DNA of 64,000 bases from NCBI RefSeq assembly GCF_001522545.3, contig NC_031776.1, positions 28,779,634-28,843,633 on the forward strand, in the 5' to 3' direction. The notes under the pieces were generated by a model. It saw nothing but the letters and a program-made list of their open reading frames with translations. It did not search any database and had not been told where the DNA came from. The translations under genes and the position numbers were made by a program. Source of the stretch: Parus major. Lineage: Eukaryota; Chordata; Aves; Passeriformes; Paridae. Positions 25,954 through 36,900 of the stretch are shown here, piece after piece; position 1 is the stretch's first letter; each line of letters begins with the position of its first letter.

Positions 25954-26012
25954 AATAAAAAGCCAAACAACCTCAAAACAAAAAAAAAAGAGCAAAAATA
26001 AACAACCAAAAA
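25954..26012 (+). repeat. A-rich low-complexity tract
   Basis: Runs of A interrupted by C and G, containing AATAAA at 25954-25959. Simple A-rich DNA; there is no support for a gene end. Confidence 0.6.
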
Positions 26013-26860
26013 ATTATTATGCTGTCCATGTTTTCCTGGAGTTTTATGTGGTTTTGTTAAACACAGACTTGTTGAGTCATCAACATTTTCTCCTTTACAA
26101 TCACAGAGGAAATCAAATATGTGCAGTGACTGTGGCATCTTATATTACTGTACATTTGTTTCACAGCAAATGTGATTTTAGAAGAAAACGAAAGCTTGAT
26201 GCAGTATTTAAATCTTATTAGTCCTGCATCTCCTCAGCCCACAGGAGTATTGATGCTGTAGGCGACAGCCTTCCTCTCCTGCTGTCTCTCAGTTTTGGTT
26301 TCTTGTCACAGGAGGCAATTCTCTATGTGTTAGTTTTATTTAGGCTATTCTGGTAGAAATGATCTGCGGTCCTCTATACCCCTCTGCCCAGCTCAGGCAT
26401 TACAAACACAAACACTCCCCCAAGCTCCCTGGTGTCCATCTGTCGTGGGCAGATGTCACACCCTGGTCTGGGCTACAGGACAGGAACAGTCCCACCCCAG
26501 CTTCCATCACCTGCGGGATGTTTCTACAAAGTCACTCTACAAAATTCCTTCACAGCTTTCATCCCTTGTTACTCTTACATGGATCAAATGATGAAGTGCC
26601 CCCCTAAAAGCAGCCAACCTTTGTAGCTTTTACAAGTCCCTATATTGGCTCAGAAACCCCACAGCCGCTCCCTGCTCGCCTCTGAGGGATCCTGGGCCCT
26701 GGCCAAGATTTTCCCCAAGTTTTTTTTTTTATATCTTGGTGCTGATTTCTCCCAAATTTCTCCAAAGTGAAGAAGCCACTCATCTCCTCAAAGCACTTAG
26801 CAAGCTGAGGATGAAAAGTGAAACCTAAGCGCCAAGTGCCGGAGGAGCACAGGCTGAATG

Positions 26861-26940
26861 TCCGTCCGTCCGTCCATCCATCCATCCATCCATCCATCCA
26901 TCCATCCATCCATCCATCCATCCATCCATCCATCCATCCC
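26861..26940. repeat. (TCCG)3(TCCA)n tetranucleotide microsatellite
   Basis: Three TCCG units lead into about 16 perfect TCCA units. The array sits at the edge of the STEAP3 CpG island. The CpG-containing units may be the ancestral form and TCCA the deaminated form. Confidence 0.97.
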
Positions 26941-27534
26941 GCATCACTCGGAACAGCGAACCCGATCCGTTCGGGGGGGTTTGTGCCCGGTGCCAGACAG
27001 TTTCCCGCATCCGCACAGATGTGTCCAGCAGCCACGGGAAGGAAACCGCTTCCCGCGGGCACCCCGCACCGCAGCCCGGCGGAGCTGCCGGGGCGAGCAT
27101 CCCACCGACCTCTCCCCAGTGACCGCCCGGACCGAGACACACCGGCCCCCGCAGGAATCTCCGCCCGGTCCCCGGCCCCAGCCCCAACATCGACCCTCGT
27201 ACCGAGGCGGCTGCGTCCGAAAGCGCCCTGAGGGCTCGGACCCCCTGCCCGAGCCCAGGGGCGGAGCGGGCCGCGGGCAGGGAGCAGCCCCGCTCCCCAG
27301 CCCGGCCGCGGGGATCCGGCGGGGGTGCGGCGGAACGGGGGCGGAACGGAGCCCCCGCTGACCCGGGACGTTCCCCTCAGGCAGGGCAGCCCCGGCGGCG
27401 CGAGCCGAGCCGAGCCTCCCCCACCCTGCCCCGCACTGCACGCCCGGCGCGGGCGGTTCGAGCCCCGGTCGCGGCTCCTCGCCGCTGCTGGCGGTGCCCG
27501 TGCCCCGCCGCGCCCGTCCCCCCGCGCTCCTCAC

Positions 27535-27610
27535 CTCTCTGCGGCGGCGGGAGGGCGAGCGACGCCGTCCGGGAGCGGCAGCGGAGACGTGATGTCAGGC
27601 CGCGGGCTCC
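27535..27610 (-). other. STEAP3: Candidate non-coding first exon of STEAP3
   Basis: Coding exon 2 opens one base before its ATG, so an upstream 5' UTR exon is required. In the CpG island 11.5 kb upstream, the - strand has a strong donor, AGAGAG|GTGAGG, with the exon edge at 27535. Joining it to 16066 puts A at -3 of the start codon. The upper end, taken at about 27610, is a guess: it is the edge of the GGCTC repeat, and the true start site could lie within or beyond the repeat. No transcript evidence is available. Confidence 0.4.
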
Positions 27611-27611
27611 G

Positions 27612-27804
27612 GTCGGCTCGGCTCGGCTCGGCTCGGCTCGGCTCGGCCCGGCCCGGCCCGGCTCGGCTCGGCTCGGCTCGGCTCGGCCCGGCCCGGCTCG
27701 GCTCGGCTCGGCTCGGCTCGGCTCGGCTCGGCCCGGCCCGGCTCGGCTCGGCTCGGCTCGGCTCGGCCCGGCTCGGCTCGGCTCGGCCCGACCCGGCCCG
27801 GCTC
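27612..27804. repeat. (GGCTC/GGCCC)n pentanucleotide array
   Basis: About 38 five-base units. Blocks of GGCTC are interrupted at intervals by one to three GGCCC units, giving a patchy higher-order pattern. On the - strand it reads GAGCC/GGGCC. It lies next to the candidate first exon of STEAP3 and could be promoter or transcribed 5' UTR. The frames across it encode only a repeated Ala-Arg-Leu-Gly-Ser motif and are not considered genes. Confidence 0.97.
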
Positions 27805-30037
27805 AGGGTGAGGGGGCCGTGGGACCCCCAGCCCCGTCCCCGCGGTGCTGCCCGGGCGTCACTGCCCTGCCCAGGTTAAACACATGCGGGCAGGAGGGCA
27901 TCGATGCCGGGGCAGCCGGCCCGCGGTGTCCATTACAGACGGGAGTCGAAGGCAGACCTTATTTCTCTATTTATAAACGCATCTCAGAGCCAGCCGGTGT
28001 CTTATTCTAATGGGCGGGTGCGGCTTGTTGCGCCTCTGCCCCTGCTATCAGGGGCCGTGCACTTGTTCTGGAGAGCGGCGTCGAGAGGCGTGGAGCAGAT
28101 AATGGTTCTTTTCCCCCAGGCTGGGAAAGAGCTGTCCGGCTGCAAACACCCCAGCACTGCCTCACGGCCCCGCAGCCGTGGACCGCAGGCAGCACGCTCC
28201 CAAAGCTGCCGGGAGCTGGCACCGAAGGGAGCCTCCAGGCAAAAGCACTGGGGCAAACACACGGGGACTTGGAAACAAATCCCTCCGGAGCTTTGGTTTG
28301 CTCACTCAGTAGAGGAGCACGGAGGGAAGGCACCTGGAGGGATCGTCTCATCTGCCCCCGAACCGTGGGGAGGGGGTTGCAGTGTGTGTTTGAAGCCCCT
28401 CTGAACCCAGCCTTAAGTCTCTCTGCCGACAGGAGGGTTTTCCTAAACTTTGCCAACTGCCAGCCCTCTGTCCTTGCACATGGGATGTGTCTTCCTGGGA
28501 TGAAACAAGCCCCACTTTTTTCCTCTCTCCCGGGCAGGCTGTGATTTTAACTATCTCAGCCCATTCTCACTGCTGCCCTATGCAGATGTCCCCCCTCTCC
28601 AGTCTGCTGCCTGCAAACAGGCCCAGATGCCAGCCAGGACTGTCCCAGCTTGCAAGAGTACTCGCCACCTCTCACATCCGTGGGGTCGAGATACAGACAC
28701 CTGCAGAAATGGGGAGGCTTCAGCAAAGATGTGGGATTGCTGGGGAAAGTTCCCGCTGGTGACTCCCAGTGGCTGGATACTGGATAAGAGAGAGCTCCAG
28801 AGGCTTGGGATATTCAAGCTGCAAACTTTGAGATGCTGTGAGTTCCCAGGGTAGTAGAAAATACTGGAGAGGTGTGAAAGCCTATTGGCATGGTTAGGAG
28901 AAGGAGGATCATTGGGATAGCTGTACTTCATCACACCTCTGCACAGGCCATATGTGACTAAATGTGTATGGAAGAATGAGATTACTCTTTAGCCCCTTCT
29001 TGCCTGTAGTGGCCCCTGCCTCCTCATGCCTATTGTGGTGATAATTTATGTACCATGATCAGCTCTTTGTGGAGACTGAAGGACAGAAATCATTGAACTC
29101 TCCTGCACCTGCTCTCCCACATTGTGTAAAGGACAAAATTTGCTTTTAAATTTGTTTACAGAATCCATAGTTATTGCCTTGTTTGCCTTGGTCATTTCAA
29201 TTCATCTTACAGATTCCTCTTTGCTCTCTCAGGTCTCTGCTCAGGGTTTCTCCCTGTACCTGTTTCCCTTCATGGGGCAAGGCTGCTGCCATGGCAGTAT
29301 GATCACTTCTGTGAGTAATGATCAGCCCTTGGGAAGCACTGAAATCTACTTCTCCTTTTTTAGATTGCACTTCCTTTTTTATAAATTAACAAACTTTTCA
29401 CTGAAACACCCTCTGCTTTTCATCTTTATGTCACAGAGAAGTGTCTCGGAATGAACACTAATTTTATACCTGTTTTTCTCTTCTCAAACCTGTGGCTAGC
29501 CCTGTGCAGGTCACCCGTTTGCTGGACAGGTTGAGTCCTGCAGCTCCATTTTTTCTGCAGCCATCTCAGCTAAGGCCTCCCCAGCTCCCAGACCTTGACT
29601 GGCTTTATTGGTGGCTCAAAATATTCCCTTGGGAACCATGTTTTTGATGAGAGATCCGATGTGGGCTTGCAAGTTGGCTTAATTTGCCTTCTACCCAATG
29701 TGCCAAGATTATGCAGAACTTGGCCAGTGTTTCTGGGTGTATTTCTGGGGTTTTTCCCCCCTTTTTTCTTGCTGGTCCTGAGCAAGGGCTTTTCTCTGTG
29801 TCATCTAGACTTCTTCTCCCAGCAACCCTCTTTCCTGGCCCATCACTCACTGGTCAGAGCTGCAGCTCTCTGGCAGCACCATCTGTGTCCCTGTGCCAGC
29901 TGGCTGTGTCCTGCTGTCCCCTCAGCCGTGATGCCACCTGCACCCCCTCCTCCCTGTCCTTCCCCTCCATGGGGACAGGGAGTTGCCTTGGATCTGCTCA
30001 GGGCTGAGGCTGCCAGGCTCCTCCAGTGCCCGTGTGC

Positions 30038-30157
30038 TGGCACAGCATGGCACAGGTGAGCAGATGAACCTCGACAGCTCCTGGCTGCCCGTCCAGCATG
30101 GCACAGCATGGCACAGGTGAGCAGATGAACCTCGACAGCTCCTGGCTGCCCGTCCAG
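30038..30157. repeat. 61-bp tandem duplication (two near-identical copies)
   Basis: The unit begins CACAGCATGGCACAGGTGAG at 30041 and again at 30102, and ends GGCTGCCCGTCCAG at 30096 and 30157. The 56 bases compared are identical, so the duplication is recent. Each copy carries CAG|GTGAGC, a donor-like sequence. Confidence 0.92.
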
Positions 30158-31773
30158 GGGGCCACGGGGAGTCCCCAGCTCCCACACTGATTTGGTGGGG
30201 CTGGAGCTATCCACAGTGACAGTGTGGAGGGGTGCAGCAGGCCAGCTCAGCTCCTGCCCCACACCTACTCAAGAAGGGGGGGTGACCCAGGGCATGCTCA
30301 GGCTTTACTGTACAAGACACAAAAGCAGTGGTCCCTGAACCTCCCTGTGCCACTTCTCCCTTGCCAGCTCCCTCGGATTCCTCGTGTGCCAACCCAAGGG
30401 CTGCTGGGCACCCAGAGGACACTGGGGATGCAGAAGTGCTGGGCAGCAGTGGCTGCACCTGAGCAGATACTGTGACAAAAGCAGAGTTTGGGGACACCAC
30501 CTCAGCCTGCCACTCGCAATGTCACGGCAAGGGAATGGTTCAGCTTCCCCCTGGAATCCAGGGGGAGTAAATGCAAACTTACCACTGGAAAACCAAACCT
30601 ATTTGGTGGGGCAGTCAGTAAATGTAGCTCCTCCTCTGGCTGTCCAAAGCTGTGTTTCGGGCTGGAATCTGCTTTCTTGGGGCTCGGTGGTACCGTTTGG
30701 TTTGGGAAATTGGGTTATCAGCACAACGGGGTTCTGTCTGCTCTGGACTGGCACATGGCCCGAGGCTGCTGAAAATGCCAAGCTCAGAAAGGAGCCGAGA
30801 GGCTGGATCATGTACAATACACAAGTACAACAGAGGCGGAGTGTGGAGATAACATGTGGTTAATTATTGCCAGCGAGCAGAGGCCAGGAGTTAGTTTGGC
30901 ACAGTTGTGAAACACAGAGCTCGTGTTGGGGAATGAGCTGGGGACTGCAAAAGTGGGATGTGGGGAGCTGTGATGGCTCTGTGGAGTCAGAGCTGGGCAC
31001 ACAGTGTTTTTGTTGGGTGAAGAAGTGGTAGCTCATGCTGTCACTCCACCTTGCTGGGGTTACCAAGAAGGACTGGGAGTGATGCTGATACCTGCAGCTC
31101 TGGCTGAATCCTCATGGAACTGCCAGGAGGGAGCAGGCAGAGGGAAGCAGCCTGGGGACAGTTTTCTGGCATGGCAAAGCACTGCTGTGTCCCTCCTAGG
31201 GTATGCCAGGTGGGGAGGGATGGGCTGTACCCCCAAAGCCCTTCTCCCACCTGAGAGCTGTGTGGGGGCAGTGGTGACTGTCTGTAGCCACCCCAATCAC
31301 CCATCGGTTGCATGTCTCCTCCTGGTGATCCAGAAATGCCAATGAAATGCCGAGTTTTCTGACCAGGCTTTTGAGGTGAGCTGTGGCCGAGTGTGGGTGA
31401 CTGCACATCCCTGCCAGCCCCAGCGTCCTCCTTGCCACTGCCTTGCCACAGCCGTGCTCGCCAGGGTGCTCAGCAGGATGTCTGGGCTGCAAGTGTCCAT
31501 ACAGGGTTTGCGCACACCTGGGCTAGGCTGGATACAGCTTCTGGATGGGTCCCCATTATCCCCCTCCCTCCCGGGGCTCTGGCAGCATCCCCTGGAGAAG
31601 CACAGTTAACGTGGCCCGACCAGAAAACAGCTTCCTGCTTCTAATCAGCTCCCGGCAGGTTATCGCCTTCTCAACTGCCTGGCTTTTCGGGGAAAAGTGT
31701 CATTTATCGGCCCTTCACGGAGGAGACCTGGTAGAGATGCTCCCCGCCGGGGCTCGTCTCCGCCTGTCATGCA

Positions 31774-31789
31774 GGCGCCATCTAGTAGG
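31774..31789. promoter_or_regulatory. CTCF-like motif
   Basis: GGCGCCATCTAGTAGG closely resembles the CTCF core in the form GCGCC(A/C)TCTAGTGG, with one mismatch near the end. It lies 4 kb from the STEAP3 CpG island, between the two divergent genes. Motif match by eye only. Confidence 0.35.
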
Positions 31790-32401
31790 AAAAGGAGAAA
31801 ACAGACCGAAAGTCAAGGAAGGTGGATGTAGAAATTCAGTTTACCTCTGGGAAAACTGTTTAATCGAACAGAGAGCTCTGGGGCACAGCTCTAGGGCTGA
31901 GCCCGTGGTTTGGGTACTTGCAGCAGAATTCACTGCCAGGAAATGATGAACTGTGGAGATGCCTCAAACTGGAGCAGATCTTGCCCAGGATGGGTCTGGA
32001 TTTATTTGATCTAAAAATAGACGTTGACATAAAGAATCATTTCCAGGCAGCTCCTTGATAACATTGTCGGGGTTGGATTTGATTAATTAGCTGTATGGGT
32101 TAATTGCATTATGCTGCCTTCTGCTCTGGTGGGTGACAGATGCTCCTGCTTTGAGCACTGAGGTCATCCCATCAGCTGGAGGCTTTACTTACAGCTGGAA
32201 ACCTCTCCCTGCCATCCGTGCATGTACAGTTCACATCATGGAGGCATATTGAATGGTTTTACCACAAATCCCATACTGCTGTTGTCATCTTCTAAGAGTC
32301 ACATGGATTTTCAGTGTGATTTCCCAGCCCTTAGAAAGCCTCCCAAAATCAACCCTTCCCAGGGTGGAATAAAAGGGGCCTATAACAATAATTTCCTTTG
32401 A

Positions 32402-32460
32402 ACAGAAAAAAATCCCCCAAATAATAAATAAATAATAATAAAAAAATCATGATTTTTTTA
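32402..32460. repeat. AT-rich (AAT)n low-complexity tract
   Basis: AATAATAAATAAATAATAATA with flanking A and T runs. Simple repeat. Confidence 0.75.
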
Positions 32461-32650
32461 CCAATCCTGTGATTTTTGTGCAGCTTGACTCACCCTTTCC
32501 CATGTGGGGAGGTGATAAATGCTGGGTGTCTGTTATCTGCTGAATTCCTGCAGGCAGGCAGTGTGTCCCCTGCCATGGATACACGGCTGCACATCCCTGT
32601 GCAGCAGGGCTCTGTGATATGTGCATGCTGTGGTGAGTCCTGCTCGAGGC

Positions 32651-32666
32651 ATGTCGCCCTCTGGTC
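32651..32666. promoter_or_regulatory. Second, weaker CTCF-like motif
   Basis: ATGTCGCCCTCTGGTC resembles the same core (GCGCCCTCTGGTGG) and lies about 900 bp from the stronger candidate, in the same orientation. It deviates at the flanks. Confidence 0.25.
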
Positions 32667-33659
32667 TTTCCCCTTCATCCCCCAAAATATCAAGACCTGG
32701 AGGCCAGGGATGCTGCAGTGTGAGGGATGTCACCCAGGTCCTGGGGGTCCAGTGGCTTCACCCTGCCAGGGACTGCACAAGCATCATTGCCCTTTGCCTA
32801 GAGCAGAACCTTAATTCATCTCCACTTTCACAGATAAAAGCCTGGATTAATTAAATAAGAGAATAGAAACCGCTTTGATTTCCAGAACACCGGAAACTCC
32901 TAATTATCACAGTTCCCAAAAGCACTGCTATAATTAAGGGGCTCTCACTCTTGCCACTGCAGACCCATTTTTTGCAGGGATTTACAAGTGGCACCTACGT
33001 TTTTTGCTTTTGGTGAAGTACAGCAACTGAAGGCATGAATTCTGGCTCCAGGTGCATCCCTTAAATCAGCCAGAACACCACTGAAACAGTGTCTAATTCC
33101 CTCATGGATTTCTTATGAGAAAATCAGAGTCCCCAATGGCAGTGTACTACAGACAGCGTCTGCTCTCCAATTATAGTCTGATTATACAAAATAATAAAAC
33201 TGGGAGCCTTTTTTCTTTGCCTGCTGGTCTTTCTGTCTTCAAAATACACTTGGGGGCTGTTTCTGGCTTTTTTACCATAACCAGCACTTATTAGTATTTG
33301 ATTAGTATTTAAAAAAGGTGGTGGAAACTGAATTTCTCACCTGATCTCTGGTCCTCTGGTTCCTGTAACCTTTCCTGAAGCGCTGAAAGCATCATGATGA
33401 CACTGATGGTGAAACAGCCAGACATTGCTATAGCATGAAAGCAGCAAAACACCCCCTAATGCAATAACTGAGTAAACCCCACAGGAGCCTTTTCCCTGCA
33501 AATGCCTGGTCTTGTGCTACTGGGCAGGACAGGGTGCTGCCAGCTGTGTTTTGCACCCTTGTGTCAGAGAACTGGCCAGGTAAAAATGCAGCTGATAATA
33601 CACCTCTGTGTGCAGAGGTTTATCCTTGGGCTGCTGTGGCTTTCCTGCCTTTATCCTGA

Positions 33660-33915
33660 GATGGGGTAGGTTTAGGGGTAGATTAGATATTAGGAAAAAA
33701 TTCTTTACTGTGAGGGTGTTGAGGCACTGGAACAGATTGCCTGGGGAAGCTGTAGATGCTCCATCACTGGAAGTGTTCAAGGCCAGGATGGATGGAGCTC
33801 TGCGCCAACTGGTCTGGTGGAAGGTGTCCCTGCCCATGGCAGGGGGGTTGGAACAAGATGGTCTTTTAAAGTCCCATCCGGCCCAAACCATTCTGTGTTT
33901 TTCTCTTCTATGACC
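33660..33915 (+). mobile_element. CR1 LINE 3' end, sense orientation
   Basis: Matches the last part of CR1: TAGATTAGATATTAGGAAAA, GAGGCACTGGAACAGATTGC, GTGTTCAAGGCCAGGATGGA, CCCTGCCCATGGCAGGGGGG and AACCATTCTGTG. A short 5'-truncated copy that looks less diverged than the one at 50 kb. Confidence 0.95.
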
Positions 33916-34732
33916 TCTTTACCAAGTGTTGTCTGAAGTCTGCCCACAGCCAACAGTTTTCTTGATGACTGTCAGCTTCACCACCAAGGTGGTTCTTCTT
34001 CCTGGGTGCTTCACAGTTGTGCACAAAACTGTCCTAAAATTTCTCCTTCCTTTTGTCAGTTCTTTTTTTTTTCACTTCCTTTTTTTCTCCTGTTTGTTGA
34101 ATGGCCCTGGTTTTGCCCAGGTCTCCCTGTCCTGACCAGGAGGTACTGTCTAACTGCAGAGGCTTCATGGGACTTCAGAGTTGGTGCAAGGCTTGCAGGA
34201 GGGATGGGTTTGGGTCCAATATTGGGCAGTGAGCTGTGCAGTGTGTCTGGAGTGCTGAGCTGCAATGCACTGAATATCAGATGTGAAAGCAACAGTCTGA
34301 CTTGCTCTGAGCTCTCCCAGGTACTTGTAGCCCATGTTTAACACCATGCTTTCCATGGAACACTTTCTTTTCTCCCTTTGGAAGGGGTAAATGCATAAAG
34401 GCTGTGTTTTGAAGGGATACTTAAAAAAGCAGAGGGACATTCCTTGACCTCTAACCACAAGGTTTTCCACCTTCACCTGCCAATGCAGGAGTCTGTCCCA
34501 GGCTTGTTGCCCTGTGACTCTGAGTTTCATCCCTGACCATGGGAAGCACAAGCATCTTGACATCAAGCAGAGGCAGGTGGCCTGTAAAAAACACGCTTTA
34601 CCTCCCAGCAGTGTTGTTTTGGGAGCCATCACTCGTGTATGGGCAACACAAACACAATCAGACCAAGCCATGGCTCTGCTCTGATCCCATTGCTGGAAAT
34701 TGGTGTTGTTAAGCAAAATGTTACCAGCTTGG

Positions 34733-34770
34733 GAAAAAAAAAAGAAAAGAAAAAAAAAAGGAAAGTAAAA
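34733..34770 (+). repeat. A-rich tract
   Basis: Poly(A) broken by single G bases. No AATAAA at a suitable distance upstream, so it is probably simple sequence. Confidence 0.7.
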
Positions 34771-36549
34771 GGATCAAATGCAAAATTTGCCTGTATTAGA
34801 GATGCAGGGAAGCACTGGAAGTTAGGGAGATCACAGACAATTGAATTTAATTGAAAAATATGATTAACTAGAATGAGACTTGAATATGAAGATCCAATTT
34901 GAATTAAAGAAACAAGCTGATTGCCTGAAGAAAGAAGTTAGAGGATTAAAATTATTTTGTATAATATAGGTTCCAGTATAATGGGTTCCAGTTCTGCTTA
35001 TATAGGATAGCTCATAAAAAAATCCCCAACTCCATCCTCAAAGTGGTTTTACCATTGAAATTACAAATTTTTTTTGAGATGGTCACAGGAAAATGGGATC
35101 TCTTACTTGATCGTGTGGGCTTAGGGGAGATTTGAGCTATGGATGGTAAATGGGAGAGCTTGGTCCAAGACTTTGAGCTTCCCAGCATCATCTCAGCTCT
35201 GGTAGCAAGGCTTACAGCTCCCACCTTACAGGGAGGGGAACAAGACACAAACCCTGTGAGCAAACCAGGGGCCAGTGATGGCAAGGAACAGTGGAAGGAA
35301 CATTTCCAGGATTGTCAAAGCCTGGTGCAGGTGACTCTGAGCAGAAGTCCCAGGGGCTGGCAGCTCATGTGCAGTGGTCCTGTCCAGGCTCTGCTCCCCC
35401 ACCAACTCCTGAAAGCAAAATCAGCTAAGAAAATAGTTTTAGGGAAAATGAATAGTCTGTATTCACAGCACAAACAGGAAAATTATATACCAGTAAGTAG
35501 CACAAATGAGAAAAATAAGAGCTTAATTTACAGTATTTTTGTAGAGTTACAAGCATTTTTATTCCAAGGGAGTTCTCCTCAAAGCAGCAAAATGGTTTAG
35601 TGCATCCCCCTGCAGATTTTTTAATTTCCACTTGGCTGTTGCACCCTCTGCCACAGCATTTCCAGCCACCAGCATCCTCCTCTTCCCTGGACAGTCCCAT
35701 GGGCCATGGTGACACCGTTACGGCCAGGTCCCCCTGCTCTCCTCAGGCCAGCAGGATCCATCCTCTGTAGGATGGGTCATCTGGGAGCCCATGGGAGGGC
35801 TCTGCCTGGCTCTGTGCTGGGAGCAGCTGGGCGTGCTGGGCACAGTGGATGAGCCAGCAAATGTCACTTCCACGTCACCCTGTGGCATGGCTGGCCAGGA
35901 GAAAGCTGCAGGCACGCCGGCTGGCACAGCAAGGCACAGAGCCCGGCCAAGGGGCTATCAGAGCCCTCATGCTGGGGGTGGGGAAAGTGAGGGGCTTCAA
36001 GAGGATGGAGAATTTGTTGGACTCTTTCCAGATGGTAATTTTGACATTTTATTGTCTCTTGAGGATTTTGAAATAGGAATAAATGCAGCGTCAGTGCTCA
36101 TTTGTACTGACTGTCACTGCCAGACTGGGGGCTGACCTGAGCGTGCTTTTGATGCATATTTAATGGGTACAGTGGTCTTTTGTCCCCATCCTTAGCTGCT
36201 GGGCACCTGCACTTTGACACCACACCCCTGAGCTGATCACAGTGCATCCACTGCCTGCCCCTCCTCGCTCATCCCTGCTGTGTGCTTCATTCCCAGCCTC
36301 TCCTCACCTCCTCCCGTCCCTGCCCCACCAGCATCTGCTCCATCCCAGGAAAACACAGAGATGTATTTCCTCCAGTGCTCCATGGAAGAACATGAGCAGG
36401 GTAGTACACGTCCTGCAAGCTGGGCTGGTAGCACATCCCAGAGCAGGTTATAACCTCCCCACACCCCAGGGATTAGCCCAGATATTCTCTGCCCCAATAT
36501 TGCGTGAGGAGCTCATTTCTGAGCAAAATCCAGATGTGGTTTCATTAAA

Positions 36550-36900
36550 GAGGCTCTTGCTCCTTGTGCTCAATATTTAATTTAGCACAAGTGTGTGTGT
36601 GTGTTGAGTTCAGGGTGTTGATTAAGCATGACTTGAGATAGAGGGAAATTAGTAATATGGGAAAGTGCAGTCAGTATTTCATGGCAAAGAGTAATTGAGC
36701 TAACAGTTGACATATGGAGTTGTGTGGGCAAACTAATTAAATTTTACATCTTCCCAAGCATTTGTGAGTTTTATAAGCGTTTGATTTATATATTAATTAA
36801 ACCTCAGAGTGAAATAAAGAGGACACAACTATTTATACTGCAAATGTGTCCGTCAAGAGGAAGGACTTTAATCTATTTTCAAGCAGATGCTGAAGTACCT
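36550..36900. promoter_or_regulatory. Candidate conserved AT-rich block
   Basis: Contains CTCAATATTTAATTTAGCAC, CAAACTAATTAAATTTTAC and TATATTAATTAAACCTC, plus a short (TG)n at 36591-36604. It looks enhancer-like; there is no direct proof. Confidence 0.25.

Larger units (their letters stand above)
16067..27534 (-). other. Presumed STEAP3 intron 1
   Basis: About 11.5 kb between coding exon 2 and the candidate first exon. It contains two CR1 elements (17455 and 24765), a minisatellite near 21.9 kb, a poly(A)-type tract at 21254 and a TCCA repeat near its upstream end. No coding exon is recognised. Its upper limit depends on the exon 1 call. Confidence 0.5.
26950..27900. promoter_or_regulatory. 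CpG island, probable STEAP3 promoter
   Basis: About 950 bp of very GC- and CpG-rich DNA, abruptly different from the AT-rich flanks. It is the only CpG island between the STEAP3 coding exons and the C1QL2 island. A CRE-like octamer, TGATGTCA (27590-27597; TGACATCA on the - strand), lies just upstream of the candidate STEAP3 donor. The island contains a long GGCTC repeat and abuts a TCCA repeat. It might also drive a transcript rightward, but I saw no convincing exon on the + strand. Confidence 0.65.
31610..33320. promoter_or_regulatory. Candidate cluster of conserved non-coding elements
   Basis: Unlike its surroundings, this stretch is rich in homeodomain and POU-type cores: GATTAATTAGCTG (32084), GGGTTAATTGCATTATG (32098), GGATTAATTAAATAAG (32846), CTCCTAATTATCAC (32896) and GCTATAATTAAGG (32928). 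It also holds both CTCF-like motifs. The style is that of developmental enhancers, but conservation cannot be tested here. Confidence 0.3.

Noticed and set aside
27325..27879. 184-codon + strand frame in the STEAP3 CpG island
   Set aside because: Much of its product is the translated GGCTC repeat; no start context, domain or splice support.
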